64,000 nucleotides of DNA, taken from assembly GCA_014338405.1 (NCBI GenBank), contig JTDE01002924.1:1-64000 (forward strand). Reading direction: 5' to 3'. This DNA comes from Paragonimus skrjabini miyazakii. Taxonomy: Eukaryota > Platyhelminthes > Trematoda > Plagiorchiida > Troglotrematidae. Made by a program: the position numbers and the translations under genes. This document shows, in pieces, positions 59,501 through 62,881 of the stretch (the first letter of the stretch is position 1; each line of letters begins with the position of its first letter). The notes beneath the pieces are model-generated. The model was given only the letters and a program-made list of their open reading frames with translations. It made no database searches and was not told where the DNA came from.

Positions 59501-60244
59501 ATGTGATATGATTTAATACCGAGGATGAGTATTTGTTTGCTCTTCCGGGATTTACCTGTTTCGTTATTTTTCTGTTGTTAATGACAGATGGACCGAATCA
59601 TGCGTACTCATGCAGACTCACATATGGGGCTTTTTGAAAACCGTACCCCACCCAAAGAGTTGTCAACATCAGAAACTCAGTCTACCGACCACATGGGTGT
59701 CACCAATAAGTCCGCCTCTCTCACCATCGAGCAAAAACGTCAGCTAGCTGCTGAGCGCTCTCAACAAGGTCGCTTGCAGAATCAACGAAGTTTAGATACG
59801 CTTCAACCAATTAAAAGCATTATTTCACCGAAGCCCGTTCCCCGTGACCTTACTAGCACTTTGGTGGAATCAAACCTCACTGCATTGGCAAATAATATTA
59901 ATCTCACCCAACAAAGAACGTTCCAACCGGGATTACCACTTTCTTTGGTGCGTGCCCCGTCAACTCCTATGAACTACCTTTCGTATCCTCACTATAGTGC
60001 TGGGTCTAGCCTACCGCTCTGCTGTGCTATCACTCCACCTTCGACTGGTATTCCCTGTACGCCAGCTATGTGGGATCCGCATCGTAACTCAAACACATTT
60101 GGGCCAATGAACACAGTGCATTTAGGTTCGAATGCTCCCGTATCAACTCTACGATTCAGCGTGCCTGCTTCAAACTTCTGCGCACCTCATTCTGGCCAGA
60201 TCAAACCTTTATCTAAAACTGATATCGATGACTTGTTGAGTTAA
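16767..60244 (+). CDS. SCYL2: SCYL2-like pseudokinase (SCY1-like 2), 13 coding exons, whole gene
   Basis: Joining exons 16767-16922, 16967-17266, 19454-19702, 22453-22578, 26908-27024, 37953-38078, 41070-41246, 44226-44348, 44688-44801, 45844-45976, 46223-46442, 47352-47412 and 59588-60244 gives about 852 codons with one stop, against about 929 residues in human SCYL2. The order of conserved blocks matches SCYL2 along its length: N-terminal NPLTRE block, pseudokinase (residues about 1-316), HEAT-type helical region (about 317-614), and a Ser/Thr/Pro/Gln-rich tail with SASLTIEQK and RDLTSTL blocks. Catalytic motifs are lost (HLNLVPESIVIN for HRDLKPEN, GFEF for DFG). In animals SCYL2 binds clathrin and AP-2 and works at the trans-Golgi and endosomes; I infer the same role. 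All introns are GT-AG. Phases are 0 except intron 10 (phase 1) and intron 11 (phase 2). Exon 12 is the least certain part. Confidence 0.95.
16923..16966 (+). other. SCYL2 intron 1, 44 nt
   Basis: GT at 16923 and AG at 16966 bound a 44-nt T-rich intron between two exons confirmed by protein similarity. Very short 5' introns followed by long ones are known from schistosome genes. Confidence 0.93.
16967..17266 (+). CDS. SCYL2: SCYL2 exon 2 (pseudokinase N lobe)
   Basis: Residues 53-152, exactly 100 codons, phase 0 at both ends. It begins EATIWAFEKK, in the place of the kinase VAIK strand, and carries LTRIKHPKILSVLQPLEESRESLAF and EVEIKYGLMQ, all strongly SCYL2-like. It is separated from exon 1 by an intron of only 44 nt (16923-16966). 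Confidence 0.95.
17267..18079 (+). other. SCYL2 intron 2, first part; nothing recognised
   Basis: T-rich intron sequence between exon 2 and the RTE fragment at 18080. No frame, repeat or motif of note. Confidence 0.5.
18080..18425 (+). mobile_element. RTE-type LINE 3' fragment, copy D
   Basis: Frame fragments MPADCLPDIIHRVHQQLDKN, then TLNDPLS, then SSCRPPGLQ line up with the last 100 codons of copies B and C (MPAEHLRYRALYTETTNGWV, MKTLTTPLSNVGRCRLPGW). Orientation is sense to SCYL2, inside intron 2. Strongly decayed. Confidence 0.6.
18440..18800 (-). mobile_element. Possible LINE RT remnant
   Basis: The reverse strand reads KQLSINPTKSKTMNL, like the WANANKLSINPSKTK block after motif C of LINE RTs, with a possible degenerate DD upstream. 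Too decayed for a clade. Confidence 0.35.
18801..19453 (+). other. SCYL2 intron 2, last part; nothing recognised
   Basis: AT-rich intron sequence up to the exon 3 acceptor. No supported feature. Confidence 0.5.
19454..19702 (+). CDS. SCYL2: SCYL2 exon 3 (degenerate catalytic loop)
   Basis: Residues 153-235, 83 codons, phase 0 at both ends. It starts ISEALSFLH and contains HLNLVPESIVIN where an active kinase has HRDLKPENILLD, so the catalytic Asp, the Lys and the metal-binding Asn are all replaced. The DFG position reads GFEF. A Ser/Thr/Pro-rich linker follows and the exon ends at SSPESIFE, in place of the APE region. Acceptor tract is pyrimidine-rich; donor is GAG|gtacga. Confidence 0.95.
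19703..20964 (+). other. SCYL2 intron 3, first part; nothing recognised
   Basis: Short unrecognised frames only (up to 106 codons at 20319-20639). Confidence 0.45.
20965..21780 (-). mobile_element. CR1-type LINE fragment, antisense in SCYL2 intron 3
   Basis: The reverse strand carries CADDTKIWRTVDNVTETKTL then SDLDDLDC, then FNTTRCEVMHL and DEKLGTIIREQDLGL. This is motif C of a CR1 RT (YADD changed to CADD) followed by the usual downstream blocks. It runs down to about 20965 with the block before YVRPHLEY. Stops are frequent. Confidence 0.75.
21781..22452 (+). other. SCYL2 intron 3, last part; nothing recognised
   Basis: AT-rich sequence leading to the exon 4 acceptor. No supported feature. 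Confidence 0.5.
22453..22578 (+). CDS. SCYL2: SCYL2 exon 4 (kinase-fold C lobe)
   Basis: Residues 236-277, 42 codons, phase 0 at both ends. The diagnostic stretch is TAASDMFSLGLLICCLYNQGQ, equivalent to the alpha-F helix region (ASDMYSLG in vertebrate SCYL2). Ends at KAVKD|gtaagt. Confidence 0.93.
22579..26907 (+). other. SCYL2 intron 4 (4.3 kb); no element recognised
   Basis: Frames are all short. A1-rich and T-rich runs occur (for example 25500-25570). I could not match any part to the RTE, CR1, R2, Penelope or SINE copies elsewhere in the window, so it is either old intron or unrecognised repeats. Confidence 0.45.
26908..27024 (+). CDS. SCYL2: SCYL2 exon 5 (end of kinase fold)
   Basis: Residues 278-316, 39 codons, phase 0 at both ends. 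Contains LPENLKEYVKLMLSVDPALRPSA, the alpha-H/alpha-I region with the conserved RPSA that ends kinase folds. Donor is CGA|gtgagt. Confidence 0.94.
27240..28110 (-). mobile_element. RTE-type LINE fragment, copy E
   Basis: Nucleotide similarity to copy A is visible. 27262-27480 resembles 11925-12160 (AAATTGAACA.AGATGGTGAAAG, TGAAGTGTGGGAATAAA), and 27950-28060 resembles 12600-12720. It is the palm and upstream part of the RT, antisense in SCYL2 intron 5, with large deletions. Confidence 0.65.
29474..29977 (-). pseudogene. RTE reverse transcriptase, finger region (copy F)
   Basis: About 160 codons with LLRRNNAPSPDLLSPSFLKN, LIPELTKLFQTLWE, RNWCESIVIPVSKKEARNLC, NHRGINLVSIAPKLLTGLIL and EEQTGFRSGLGCIDNRFTLR. 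These are the RT motifs before catalytic motif A. The continuation is frameshifted. Confidence 0.85.
30652..31242 (-). pseudogene. RTE endonuclease domain (copy F), intact stretch of 196 codons
   Basis: APE-type endonuclease of a LINE, which nicks target DNA for target-primed reverse transcription. Seen motifs: GAFNICTLRQVG (strand with the Asn), VSETRV (catalytic Glu), SAYAPTD, and LAGDFNAQHGRL (GDFN). The SDH end lies in the next, frameshifted stretch. This is the longest undamaged domain of any retroelement in the window. Confidence 0.9.
31845..32194. other. Assembly gap (350 N)
   Basis: Run of N between the 5' side of RTE copy F and the endonuclease end of the R2-type LINE. The 3' end of the R2-type element is probably hidden here. 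Confidence 0.99.
32195..32763 (-). pseudogene. R2-type CCHC knuckle and restriction-like endonuclease
   Basis: Two overlapping frames hold the CCHC zinc knuckle (LCRRNCGQPESLAHILQSCW) and, after a frame change, FIKLDVIVVRDDADVVLDVS and RTDKIVKYG. These match the K.D...D.S core and K..KY motif of the R2 endonuclease that nicks the target. The end is lost in the N gap. Confidence 0.82.
33228..33706 (-). pseudogene. R2-type reverse transcriptase palm, undamaged stretch
   Basis: About 158 codons carrying catalytic motif A (VDVSKAFDSIS), motif B (GVRQGDPLSPLLF) and motif C (AYADDLILLA), all with catalytic Asp residues in place, then SGLKINTQKTKLMVIRG. Downstream frames carry the thumb. Confidence 0.88.
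34870..35070 (-). pseudogene. R2-type N-terminal zinc fingers
   Basis: Finger 1 is CSEC then Q.TRLH, where the first His is Gln, so it is probably broken. Finger 2 is CPNC-x12-H with further His (HRRHAH). In R2 elements these fingers bind the target site. Confidence 0.75.
35256..35295. repeat. Microsatellite (ACT)5 and (TA)10 at the 5' flank of the R2-type LINE
   Basis: (ACT)5 at 35256-35270, then a TA run at 35276-35295. It lies directly beyond the 5' end of the antisense R2-type element. Confidence 0.9.
35300..36610 (+). other. SCYL2 intron 5 middle part; nothing recognised
   Basis: T-rich intron sequence with short frames on both strands. No match to the other elements. Confidence 0.45.
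36615..36687 (-). ncRNA. Hammerhead-ribozyme-like motif, antisense in intron 5
   Basis: Reverse strand: core box CTGAAGA (36679-36673; position 7 of the hammerhead core is variable), an 18-nt arm that folds into a stem II with one mismatch and a bulge (36672-36655), GAAA (36654-36651), and stem III formed by ACGTT (36651-36647) with AACGT (36626-36622) around a 20-nt loop, then T at the cleavage position. Stem I is weak (C-G, mismatch, C-G, A-T). Penelope-like elements are known to carry hammerheads in their terminal repeats, so this may be a solo terminal repeat. Activity is untested. Confidence 0.5.
36688..37952 (+). other. SCYL2 intron 5, last part; nothing recognised
   Basis: A 104-codon + frame (37313-37627) has no recognisable domain and no in-phase splice signals that fit SCYL2. 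Confidence 0.45.
37953..38078 (+). CDS. SCYL2: SCYL2 exon 6 (linker to HEAT region)
   Basis: Residues 317-358, 42 codons, phase 0. Reads TPYFEDASMSVLRSIDNMYQ then LARSQFYKSLPSAIHTLPR, matching the block that joins the kinase fold to the helical repeats in SCYL2. It follows an intron of about 10.9 kb filled with retroelements. Confidence 0.94.
38079..38930 (+). other. SCYL2 intron 6, first part; nothing recognised
   Basis: AT-rich intron sequence; reverse frames near 38.5-39.0 kb are unrecognised. Confidence 0.45.
38940..39530 (+). mobile_element. RTE-type LINE fragment, copy G
   Basis: Sense to SCYL2. Reads TIREVDGEPIQN, then GSWAKHFEQLFS, then LTTLLRRLQIDETAPNA, VLPVTKN and LRLSNEK. These match the linker and RT fingers of copies A, C and F (SETISETDGTL, WMEHF, LFRFVWTTETTPP). 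Confidence 0.65.
39531..40340 (+). other. Between RTE fragments G and H; nothing recognised
   Basis: Short frames; probably either a deeply decayed RT palm of the same LINE or an insertion in it. Confidence 0.35.
40340..40590 (+). mobile_element. RTE-type LINE 3' fragment, copy H
   Basis: Reads ETVE.FIYFGSLVSSSALIRV and later ALVTFVTLSVERLVTL, resembling the KYLGS block after the RT in RTE elements. Same orientation as copy G and perhaps part of the same insertion. Confidence 0.5.
41070..41246 (+). CDS. SCYL2: SCYL2 exon 7 (HEAT region)
   Basis: Residues 359-417, 59 codons, phase 0. Contains SNPHMVPFILPAVLQIMDMV and EEFVQHMLPRLLPVMSLKEPVQ, typical paired amphipathic helices of the SCYL2 HEAT-like array. 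Acceptor ctgttacag; donor CAG|gtcagt. Confidence 0.95.
41247..41989 (+). other. SCYL2 intron 7, first part; nothing recognised
   Basis: No supported feature before the RTE 5' fragment. Confidence 0.45.
41990..42575 (+). mobile_element. RTE-type LINE 5'-end fragment, copy I
   Basis: Nucleotide match to the 5' part of copy F read on the reverse strand (31610 down to about 31060). Shared anchors: TCAGACTC, CCTGTATCCTGTTGTCT-like, CTGCACTCT.CGACAAGTC-like, GTCGGAGACGCGAGTCTAC, ACTTGAGCTC. It stops soon after the start of the endonuclease, and has about 44 extra bases near 42495-42540. Sense to SCYL2, intron 7. Confidence 0.75.
42576..43695 (+). other. SCYL2 intron 7, middle; unassigned frames
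   Basis: A 143-codon reverse frame (43161-43592) and an overlapping 92-codon + frame (43398-43676) are open, but neither shows a family I know. I do not call them genes. Confidence 0.35.
43700..43925 (-). repeat. Possible RTE 3'-UTR remnant, copy J
   Basis: CATCATCATCAGTGGCAG near 43716, followed by ACAAACAACTAAGTTCCGAGTG near 43879, resembles the tail and 3' UTR of RTE copy A (10747-10965, ending AACAAATAACTAAGCTGTAAGTG). Weak match. Confidence 0.35.
44226..44348 (+). CDS. SCYL2: SCYL2 exon 8 (HEAT region)
   Basis: Residues 418-458, 41 codons, phase 0. Reads IMLVLLQNLRVLSEKFPTNE, then a helix ending NKMIQ, aligned with the ILLIFLQKM...IQIQ block of vertebrate SCYL2. Confidence 0.94.
44349..44687 (+). 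other. SCYL2 intron 8, 339 nt
   Basis: Short intron holding the long TA microsatellite; otherwise plain. Confidence 0.9.
44466..44511. repeat. (TA)23 microsatellite in SCYL2 intron 8
   Basis: Perfect TA run of 46 nt, 118 nt after the exon 8 donor. Confidence 0.97.
44688..44801 (+). CDS. SCYL2: SCYL2 exon 9 (HEAT region)
   Basis: Residues 459-496, 38 codons, phase 0. Starts ELCLKSLPSICSFME and continues LKNAVLPRIQKLFFRTDLLS, matching ELCLNIIP...MKNALIPRIK in SCYL2. Donor TCG|gtaagt. Confidence 0.94.
44802..45843 (+). other. SCYL2 intron 9; poly-C run only
   Basis: Contains a run of 13 C at 45324-45336; no other feature recognised. Confidence 0.6.
45844..45976 (+). CDS. SCYL2: SCYL2 exon 10 (HEAT region)
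   Basis: 133 nt, enters in phase 0 and leaves in phase 1. Reads TRIACLMCLGKLLDHLDKW then DELLPFLQQITSREP, one of the best conserved SCYL2 stretches. The acceptor (AAAG before ACTCGG) is weak in pyrimidines, but it gives a gap-free alignment across the exon 9/10 join, so I chose it. Confidence 0.92.
46223..46442 (+). CDS. SCYL2: SCYL2 exon 11 (end of HEAT region)
   Basis: 220 nt, phase 1 in and phase 2 out. Contains HEKLGISREKLATRVLPHLIP, a SLNLKQYNAF block and a charged helix EREQRSKLEQLHGVQEDS. All are close to vertebrate SCYL2. The split glycine codon is rebuilt across intron 10. Donor CGAG|gtgatt; without splicing a stop follows at once. Confidence 0.94.
46443..47351 (+). other. SCYL2 intron 11; nothing recognised
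   Basis: AT-rich intron between exon 11 and the candidate exon 12. Its 3' border depends on the exon 12 call. Confidence 0.5.
47352..47412 (+). CDS. SCYL2: SCYL2 exon 12 (candidate 61-nt exon)
   Basis: Exon 11 ends in phase 2 and exon 13 must start in phase 0, so at least one exon should lie between them. This stretch has a strong acceptor (ctcatttcag), a strong donor (TTG|gtaagt) and one open frame that enters in phase 2 and leaves in phase 0. It adds LVSFSVITNGCSQINSCADL. The piece ITNGCSQIN is loosely like the linker before the last conserved block of SCYL2. No transcript evidence is visible, and a different exon elsewhere in the interval could do the same job. Confidence 0.6.
47413..48160 (+). 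other. SCYL2 intron 12, first part
   Basis: Nothing recognised except TGGTTTAGTGGG (48123-48134), which fits a tRNA A box just before the N gap. It may be the head of another family B SINE. Confidence 0.35.
48161..48969. other. Assembly gap (809 N)
   Basis: Run of N inside SCYL2 intron 12, flanked on the right by a family B SINE that starts within the gap. Confidence 0.99.
48970..49172 (+). repeat. tRNA-derived SINE-like repeat, family B, copy 1
   Basis: Starts within the gap. A B-box-like GGTTCAAGTCC (49007-49017) is followed by a body shared with 58485-58690: GGCAGTGGCGA, ATATGCACTACT, GAGCGAAACTCGAGTCTAGT, TTCGAAAGGGGCCGA, TGCGACAGCTGCGATCAATT. Sense orientation. Confidence 0.75.
49173..49495 (-). 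mobile_element. RTE-type LINE 3' fragment, copy K
   Basis: Reverse strand: fragments DDARYCSMAAQPG, LSVFERRCLHNAT, GGTNT and VARAHVMHVCP correspond to the C-terminal block of RTE copies (SLLLYG.E.W..., VFDHRCLH, W...V...V, LRWLGHVLRM). A family B SINE sits at its downstream edge. Confidence 0.6.
49496..50450 (+). other. SCYL2 intron 12; nothing recognised
   Basis: No frame or repeat assigned. Confidence 0.45.
50455..50605 (+). repeat. tRNA-derived SINE-like repeat, family B, copy 2
   Basis: GATCAGTGACGCAGTGGTTA (A-box region), ACACGGTTGTCC, a B-box-like CAGAATTCTAGTC, then ATATGCACCACTGACGGGTT and ACTCAAGTCTAAT align with copies 1 and 3. More diverged than those. Confidence 0.65.
50606..52550 (+). 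other. SCYL2 intron 12; unassigned frames
   Basis: Overlapping frames up to 117 codons at 50664-51073 and 97 codons at 51379-51672, none recognised. A small GGCT-AGCC hairpin followed by GAAAC at about 51162-51178 may be a hammerhead remnant. Confidence 0.35.
52551..54440 (+). other. SCYL2 intron 12; nothing recognised
   Basis: A 62-codon frame near 52527-52715 was tested as a SCYL2 exon and rejected. The rest shows no gene or repeat I can name. Confidence 0.4.
54440..55345 (+). mobile_element. Penelope-like element 1: RT end plus GIY-YIG endonuclease
   Basis: Sense in SCYL2 intron 12. The first frame (54462-54780) has LPFLDVLISRRLDG, VYRKATWSGQYLQFSSFAP and VRTIFHRARKVCT, the end of a Penelope reverse transcriptase. 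The second frame (54779-55345) has a linker (SVPKKQVFITPPYTGD), then a GIY-YIG-type core FTCSCGDSYIGRTDRNLRQR (YIG at 55037-55045), SIAKHLIATGHVVDP and the closing block LLAFSEALLIKRHAPVLCWQ. The two frames are offset at a run of six C near 54795-54800, so a single indel breaks one protein. The 5' part of the RT is missing. A hammerhead-like motif lies 90 bases downstream. Confidence 0.88.
54779..55345 (+). pseudogene. Penelope-like GIY-YIG endonuclease frame, 188 codons
   Basis: Open from the frameshift to the stop. The core CSCGDSYIGRT carries Cys residues before a YIG-type triplet, and the Arg of the helix (RNLRQR) is present, as in the GIY-YIG domain of canonical Penelope elements, which nicks DNA during insertion. 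The His-containing repeat (AKHLIATGH) follows. Confidence 0.85.
55433..55467 (+). ncRNA. Hammerhead-ribozyme-like motif downstream of Penelope element 1
   Basis: CTGATGA (55436-55442), an 8-nt arm (55443-55450) in which only G-C pairs, GAAA (55451-55454), then stem III of four pairs formed by ATGC (55454-55457) and GCAT (55460-55463) around TT, C at the cleavage position (55464), and stem I of CGA (55433-55435) with TCG (55465-55467). Core, stem III and cleavage base fit the type I hammerheads described in Penelope-like elements. The collapsed stem II argues for a decayed copy. Confidence 0.5.
55513..56380 (+). other. SCYL2 intron 12; nothing recognised
   Basis: No supported feature between Penelope element 1 and the SINE cluster. 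Confidence 0.45.
56383..56600 (-). repeat. tRNA-derived SINE-like repeat, family A, copy 2
   Basis: Reverse strand: a leader (TTTGGTGGATTCCATATGAC, AGGTCCAAATGTGAAATTTC) leads into a tRNA-like region with A box GTAGCTCAGCTGGTAGAG and B box GGTTCGAATTC. The leader matches the region before copy 4, showing that the repeat unit is about 215 bp. Confidence 0.8.
56650..56770 (-). repeat. tRNA-derived SINE-like repeat, family A, copy 3
   Basis: Reverse strand tRNA-like part with B box TGGTTCGAATCCAGCC and a damaged A box (CGCAGCTAGTAGAGCG). Lies in opposite orientation to copy 4. Confidence 0.8.
56775..57045 (+). repeat. tRNA-derived SINE-like repeat, family A, copy 4
   Basis: Leader from about 56775 (GGTGGATTCCAGC), then a tRNA-like part at 56911-56991. 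Acceptor arms GGCTTCG and CGAAGTC pair, the D stem GCTC/GAGC and the T arm GCTGG-TTCGAAT-CCAGC are intact, and the anticodon arm is imperfect with a long variable region. A CAAATATATCTCTTCTCAAT tail is shared, inverted, with copy 3. Confidence 0.82.
57050..58480 (+). other. SCYL2 intron 12; nothing firmly recognised
   Basis: A reverse-strand stretch at 57104-57340 stays open for nearly 80 codons (QTPAQKKHLVKRRLSLSSVS), but I know no family for it. The rest is AT-rich. Confidence 0.35.
58485..58690 (-). repeat. tRNA-derived SINE-like repeat, family B, copy 3
   Basis: Reverse strand: GTCAATGGCGCAGTGCTAAA (A-box region), CACGGTTGCCTCATGAACAG, B-box-like AGTTCTAGTCC, then the body shared with copy 1, ending near GGTAATGTTCAAATTG. 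This is the most complete copy and shows the tRNA-like head missing from copy 1. Confidence 0.75.
58691..59587 (+). other. SCYL2 intron 12, last part; nothing recognised
   Basis: AT-rich sequence up to the exon 13 acceptor. Confidence 0.5.
59588..60244 (+). CDS. SCYL2: SCYL2 exon 13 (C-terminal tail and stop)
   Basis: 218 codons plus TAA, following the acceptor aatgacag. Conserved blocks are SASLTIEQKRQLAAERSQQ and PRDLTSTLVESNL, matching RASLTLEEKQKLAKEQ and KDLTDTLMDN of SCYL2. The remainder is rich in Ser, Thr, Pro and Asn, predicted disordered, and ends DIDDLLS. In vertebrates this tail carries clathrin- and adaptor-binding segments; the acidic Asp/Leu end may serve that role here, which is inference. 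Confidence 0.93.
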   Translation: MDRIMRTHADSHMGLFENRTPPKELSTSETQSTDHMGVTNKSASLTIEQKRQLAAERSQQGRLQNQRSLDTLQPIKSIISPKPVPRDLTSTLVESNLTALANNINLTQQRTFQPGLPLSLVRAPSTPMNYLSYPHYSAGSSLPLCCAITPPSTGIPCTPAMWDPHRNSNTFGPMNTVHLGSNAPVSTLRFSVPASNFCAPHSGQIKPLSKTDIDDLLS

Positions 60245-61010
60245 TTGTTGTCCATTCCTTATCACATTAGGTCGCATTGTTGGGCTACGCAAGTGGACCG
60301 TGTAACGAACAATCCTATTCTAAACCTCCTTTTTGTCGTCGTTGTCTTTCATGCTTTTTCGATTTGCTGCTTTCTTGTGCACGTTTTGGATTTATATCTT
60401 CGTGTACCTTTACCCCACTGGCTGTGATAAAACACGTTTCAACTGGGTTTTTTTTAAATCCTTGCCAGAACCTCGCTAACCAGTTTTTCCACTGTGCGCA
60501 ATAATTCTAATATGTTGAATTTGCTTTTTTTAATGTACTTGTTGCGTTGGGGTAGAGCAGACGGCCGGCGTTTAATAATTTATCTCAGTCGATCTCCGTT
60601 TGAATAATGAAGGTCTTTCAGTTCAGCATGACTCAGTCTCTGGTTTTACGTTTACAATGAAACCAAACGTAGTAGCCTCGTGTGTTGATGCACACTGCAA
60701 AGAAACATTCGTATCCACACAAATGAGCTATTTCAATCTTTATTAAATAGGTCATTGGGGTTCATGAAACAGTTGAAAAATGGTCGCTCTATGAGTGTCC
60801 TGTTTTCAAGAACGCTGCGGAAGATTAACAGTTGAGTATAAGCTGTATTCCGATAGCGATGCCTAGGCTGTTTGCTGCCTACATTAACAGGTAATCGTGA
60901 TGGTGGATGCCTATTCGGCGAAAAATTTATGTTCTTTTCGGCTTGGCGGTCGGCATCTATTTGCACCATCTCAGTCCTCCGCAATCTAGTTACACAGAAT
61001 ATAGGCGATT
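60245..61010 (+). other. Downstream of SCYL2: probable 3' UTR, then unassigned
   Basis: T-rich and without a long frame on the + strand. A reverse 83-codon frame (60733-60984) is unrecognised. Confidence 0.45.
60742..60747 (+). terminator. Possible SCYL2 poly(A) signal (ATTAAA)
   Basis: No AATAAA is found in the first 500 nt after the stop. The first ATTAAA is here, about 500 nt downstream. Stretch 60245-60740 is T-rich and otherwise featureless, and would be 3' UTR if this is right. Confidence 0.25.
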
Positions 61011-61019
61011 ACATTTAAA

Positions 61020-62881
61020 AACCGAGTAGTACTCTGGTAAACCAGAACAAGCTTCCTAGAGTTGCCAACGAAAAGGACGAAACTGATTATGCTGAATATC
61101 AGGTCACTAAATCTCTTAAGTCATTAAAGGACGAAAAGTTGATAAACGCCGTGACTTGTGAGCAACTACGGACACAGGAGTCTACTATACCCCGTCTTTA
61201 TGAACCACCAAAAGTCCACAAACCTGATGTACCGGTCCGCCTACTAGGCATGATGAATTTGCGTCATCACTCATTGGCAAGTGAAACTGTTTGAACCCGT
61301 TCGGAAAGCGGTCGCCCCGCACAGTTCTAATTCGGCGAGTGCATACAGAACGTTATTAAGGATTCACAGGGATAGATTTTGTCGGATGTGATGACGTTAA
61401 TCACTAACGTACCGCTGCTAGAAACTGTTGATTTTATTCCTGAAAACGTGTTTGAGAGTGGACCCGATGTTTGGATTGAAATTGTAGGAGCTTCCGTTCC
61501 GAGGTACAACTATCGATGACAGGTGCGCTGTGTCGACAGATAGTGTAACAATGGGATTCCCGTTCGGAAATCTTCCGGCCAATAATATCAGTAGGGAGCT
61601 TCGAATGCACCATGCTTCAGCCCACTATCAGCCAGTCCATTCAGTATCATCGGTACGTGGACAATATGTCACAGTGTAAAATCGAGCGAACCAAAGCCAG
61701 CCGGTTACGAATAACTCAACGAGTAAACTAGGAGTATATTTTAGACCCGCGAGGTCAACGTGAGAGCGAGCAAATAACGAGACGAAACGGTAACACAACG
61801 GAACGACAAGCGAACACGCAGTGGGGTCGTATGTTCGAGTGCGCAGAGTACTTGTCAGTACCTATGCTCGTTCAAACAAAGGTTTAAACACATATAAAAG
61901 TTGGAAACAAAAAGAGTACAAATGGCAATTGTAGCTCTAACATAGTTAGCAATAAACAAACAGGGTCGCTGGAACGGTATTCGACGAGTTCAATCGCACC
62001 CACCAGTCAGTTAAGTTTACGCTTGAGTAAGAGACTGAGAACCAAATATCCTTCCTGTATGTTCACTTATACCGACGAATAGACAGCACTATTCAACGCG
62101 GGATTCATCAAAAGAATACCTAAACAGGTCAGTACACAAATTCACGGATTCAGTTTTGTACCTCTAAAAACAAAAGGAGTCTACTTCGTCGCCTGGCTGA
62201 CAAAACACATTTTGTTCGGCGGGTACGCTAGACAGTGAGCTCAAATTCATAGAGAACGTAATCCATGATAACGGTCTTTCACCAGAACAATTATCAGAAC
62301 GTCATCTCAACCTGAAGTGCAAGAAGTAGAAAAGAAGCGCGTGTATTTTCTAGTGATGTTCAAGGGTAACAATACTACGGAATGGCTAACGAACAGACTC
62401 AACCCGTGATCAGCAGGACATCTCATAAGTGAACTCCGCATCCAATACGCTACACTCAGTTCTCCGGTTTTATAACGAAGATTGACATTTCAGACCTCAT
62501 TTGTTTGTATCCACTCTCTCACTTTGCTTCTGTGGAGCAGGTTATAATAATCGAACATCAAGACAGCTTCGAAAAGTATCTGGGATCACCATCCACAATG
62601 GTTGGGGCACAAGGAAGGCACAACTGGTCAACAGTGATATCCCCGCTCATCTGGTTAAAAGTATGCTTCAGGTGAACACTGACCAAGCTTTCCAAATGGT
62701 CTGTCGCTTGCCGAGTAACCAATCAGATGCCGTCCGAATAAAAACACTGTACTACGAGGCTATCGGAACCAGGCTTCTTGATCCGGTATTATACGATCAA
62801 AATCGGCTTGTTCATGCGCCAAGTCTATCATGGCGACAAATCCACTGGATGAATGGCCAACCTGTGCGGTTAAATAAATGA
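61020..62881 (+). mobile_element. Penelope-like element 2, strongly decayed RT plus GIY-YIG end
   Basis: In shifting frames: STIPRLYEPPKVHKPDVPVR (Penelope RT signature, RLYGLPK.HK) near 61180-61240, TMGFPFGN-like motif near 61550, QISFLYVHLYRRIDSTI near 62045-62095 (equivalent to LPFLDVLI.R..G), VIHDNGLSPEQLSERHLN near 62260, KRVYFLVMFKGNN near 62335, then an open frame 62501-62881. That frame has a mutated GIY-YIG core (CFCGAGYNNRTSRQLRK), VCRLPSNQSDAVRIKTL and EAIGTRLLDPVLYDQNRLVH. Over a dozen stops and frameshifts. Confidence 0.8.
62501..62881 (+). pseudogene. Penelope-like GIY-YIG frame with altered catalytic core
   Basis: 126 codons open. GYNNRT stands where element 1 has SYIGRT, so the YIG triplet is destroyed. 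The downstream block AFQMVCRLPSNQSDAVRIKT and the closing TRLLDPVLYDQNRLV remain similar to other Penelope elements. Confidence 0.75.
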
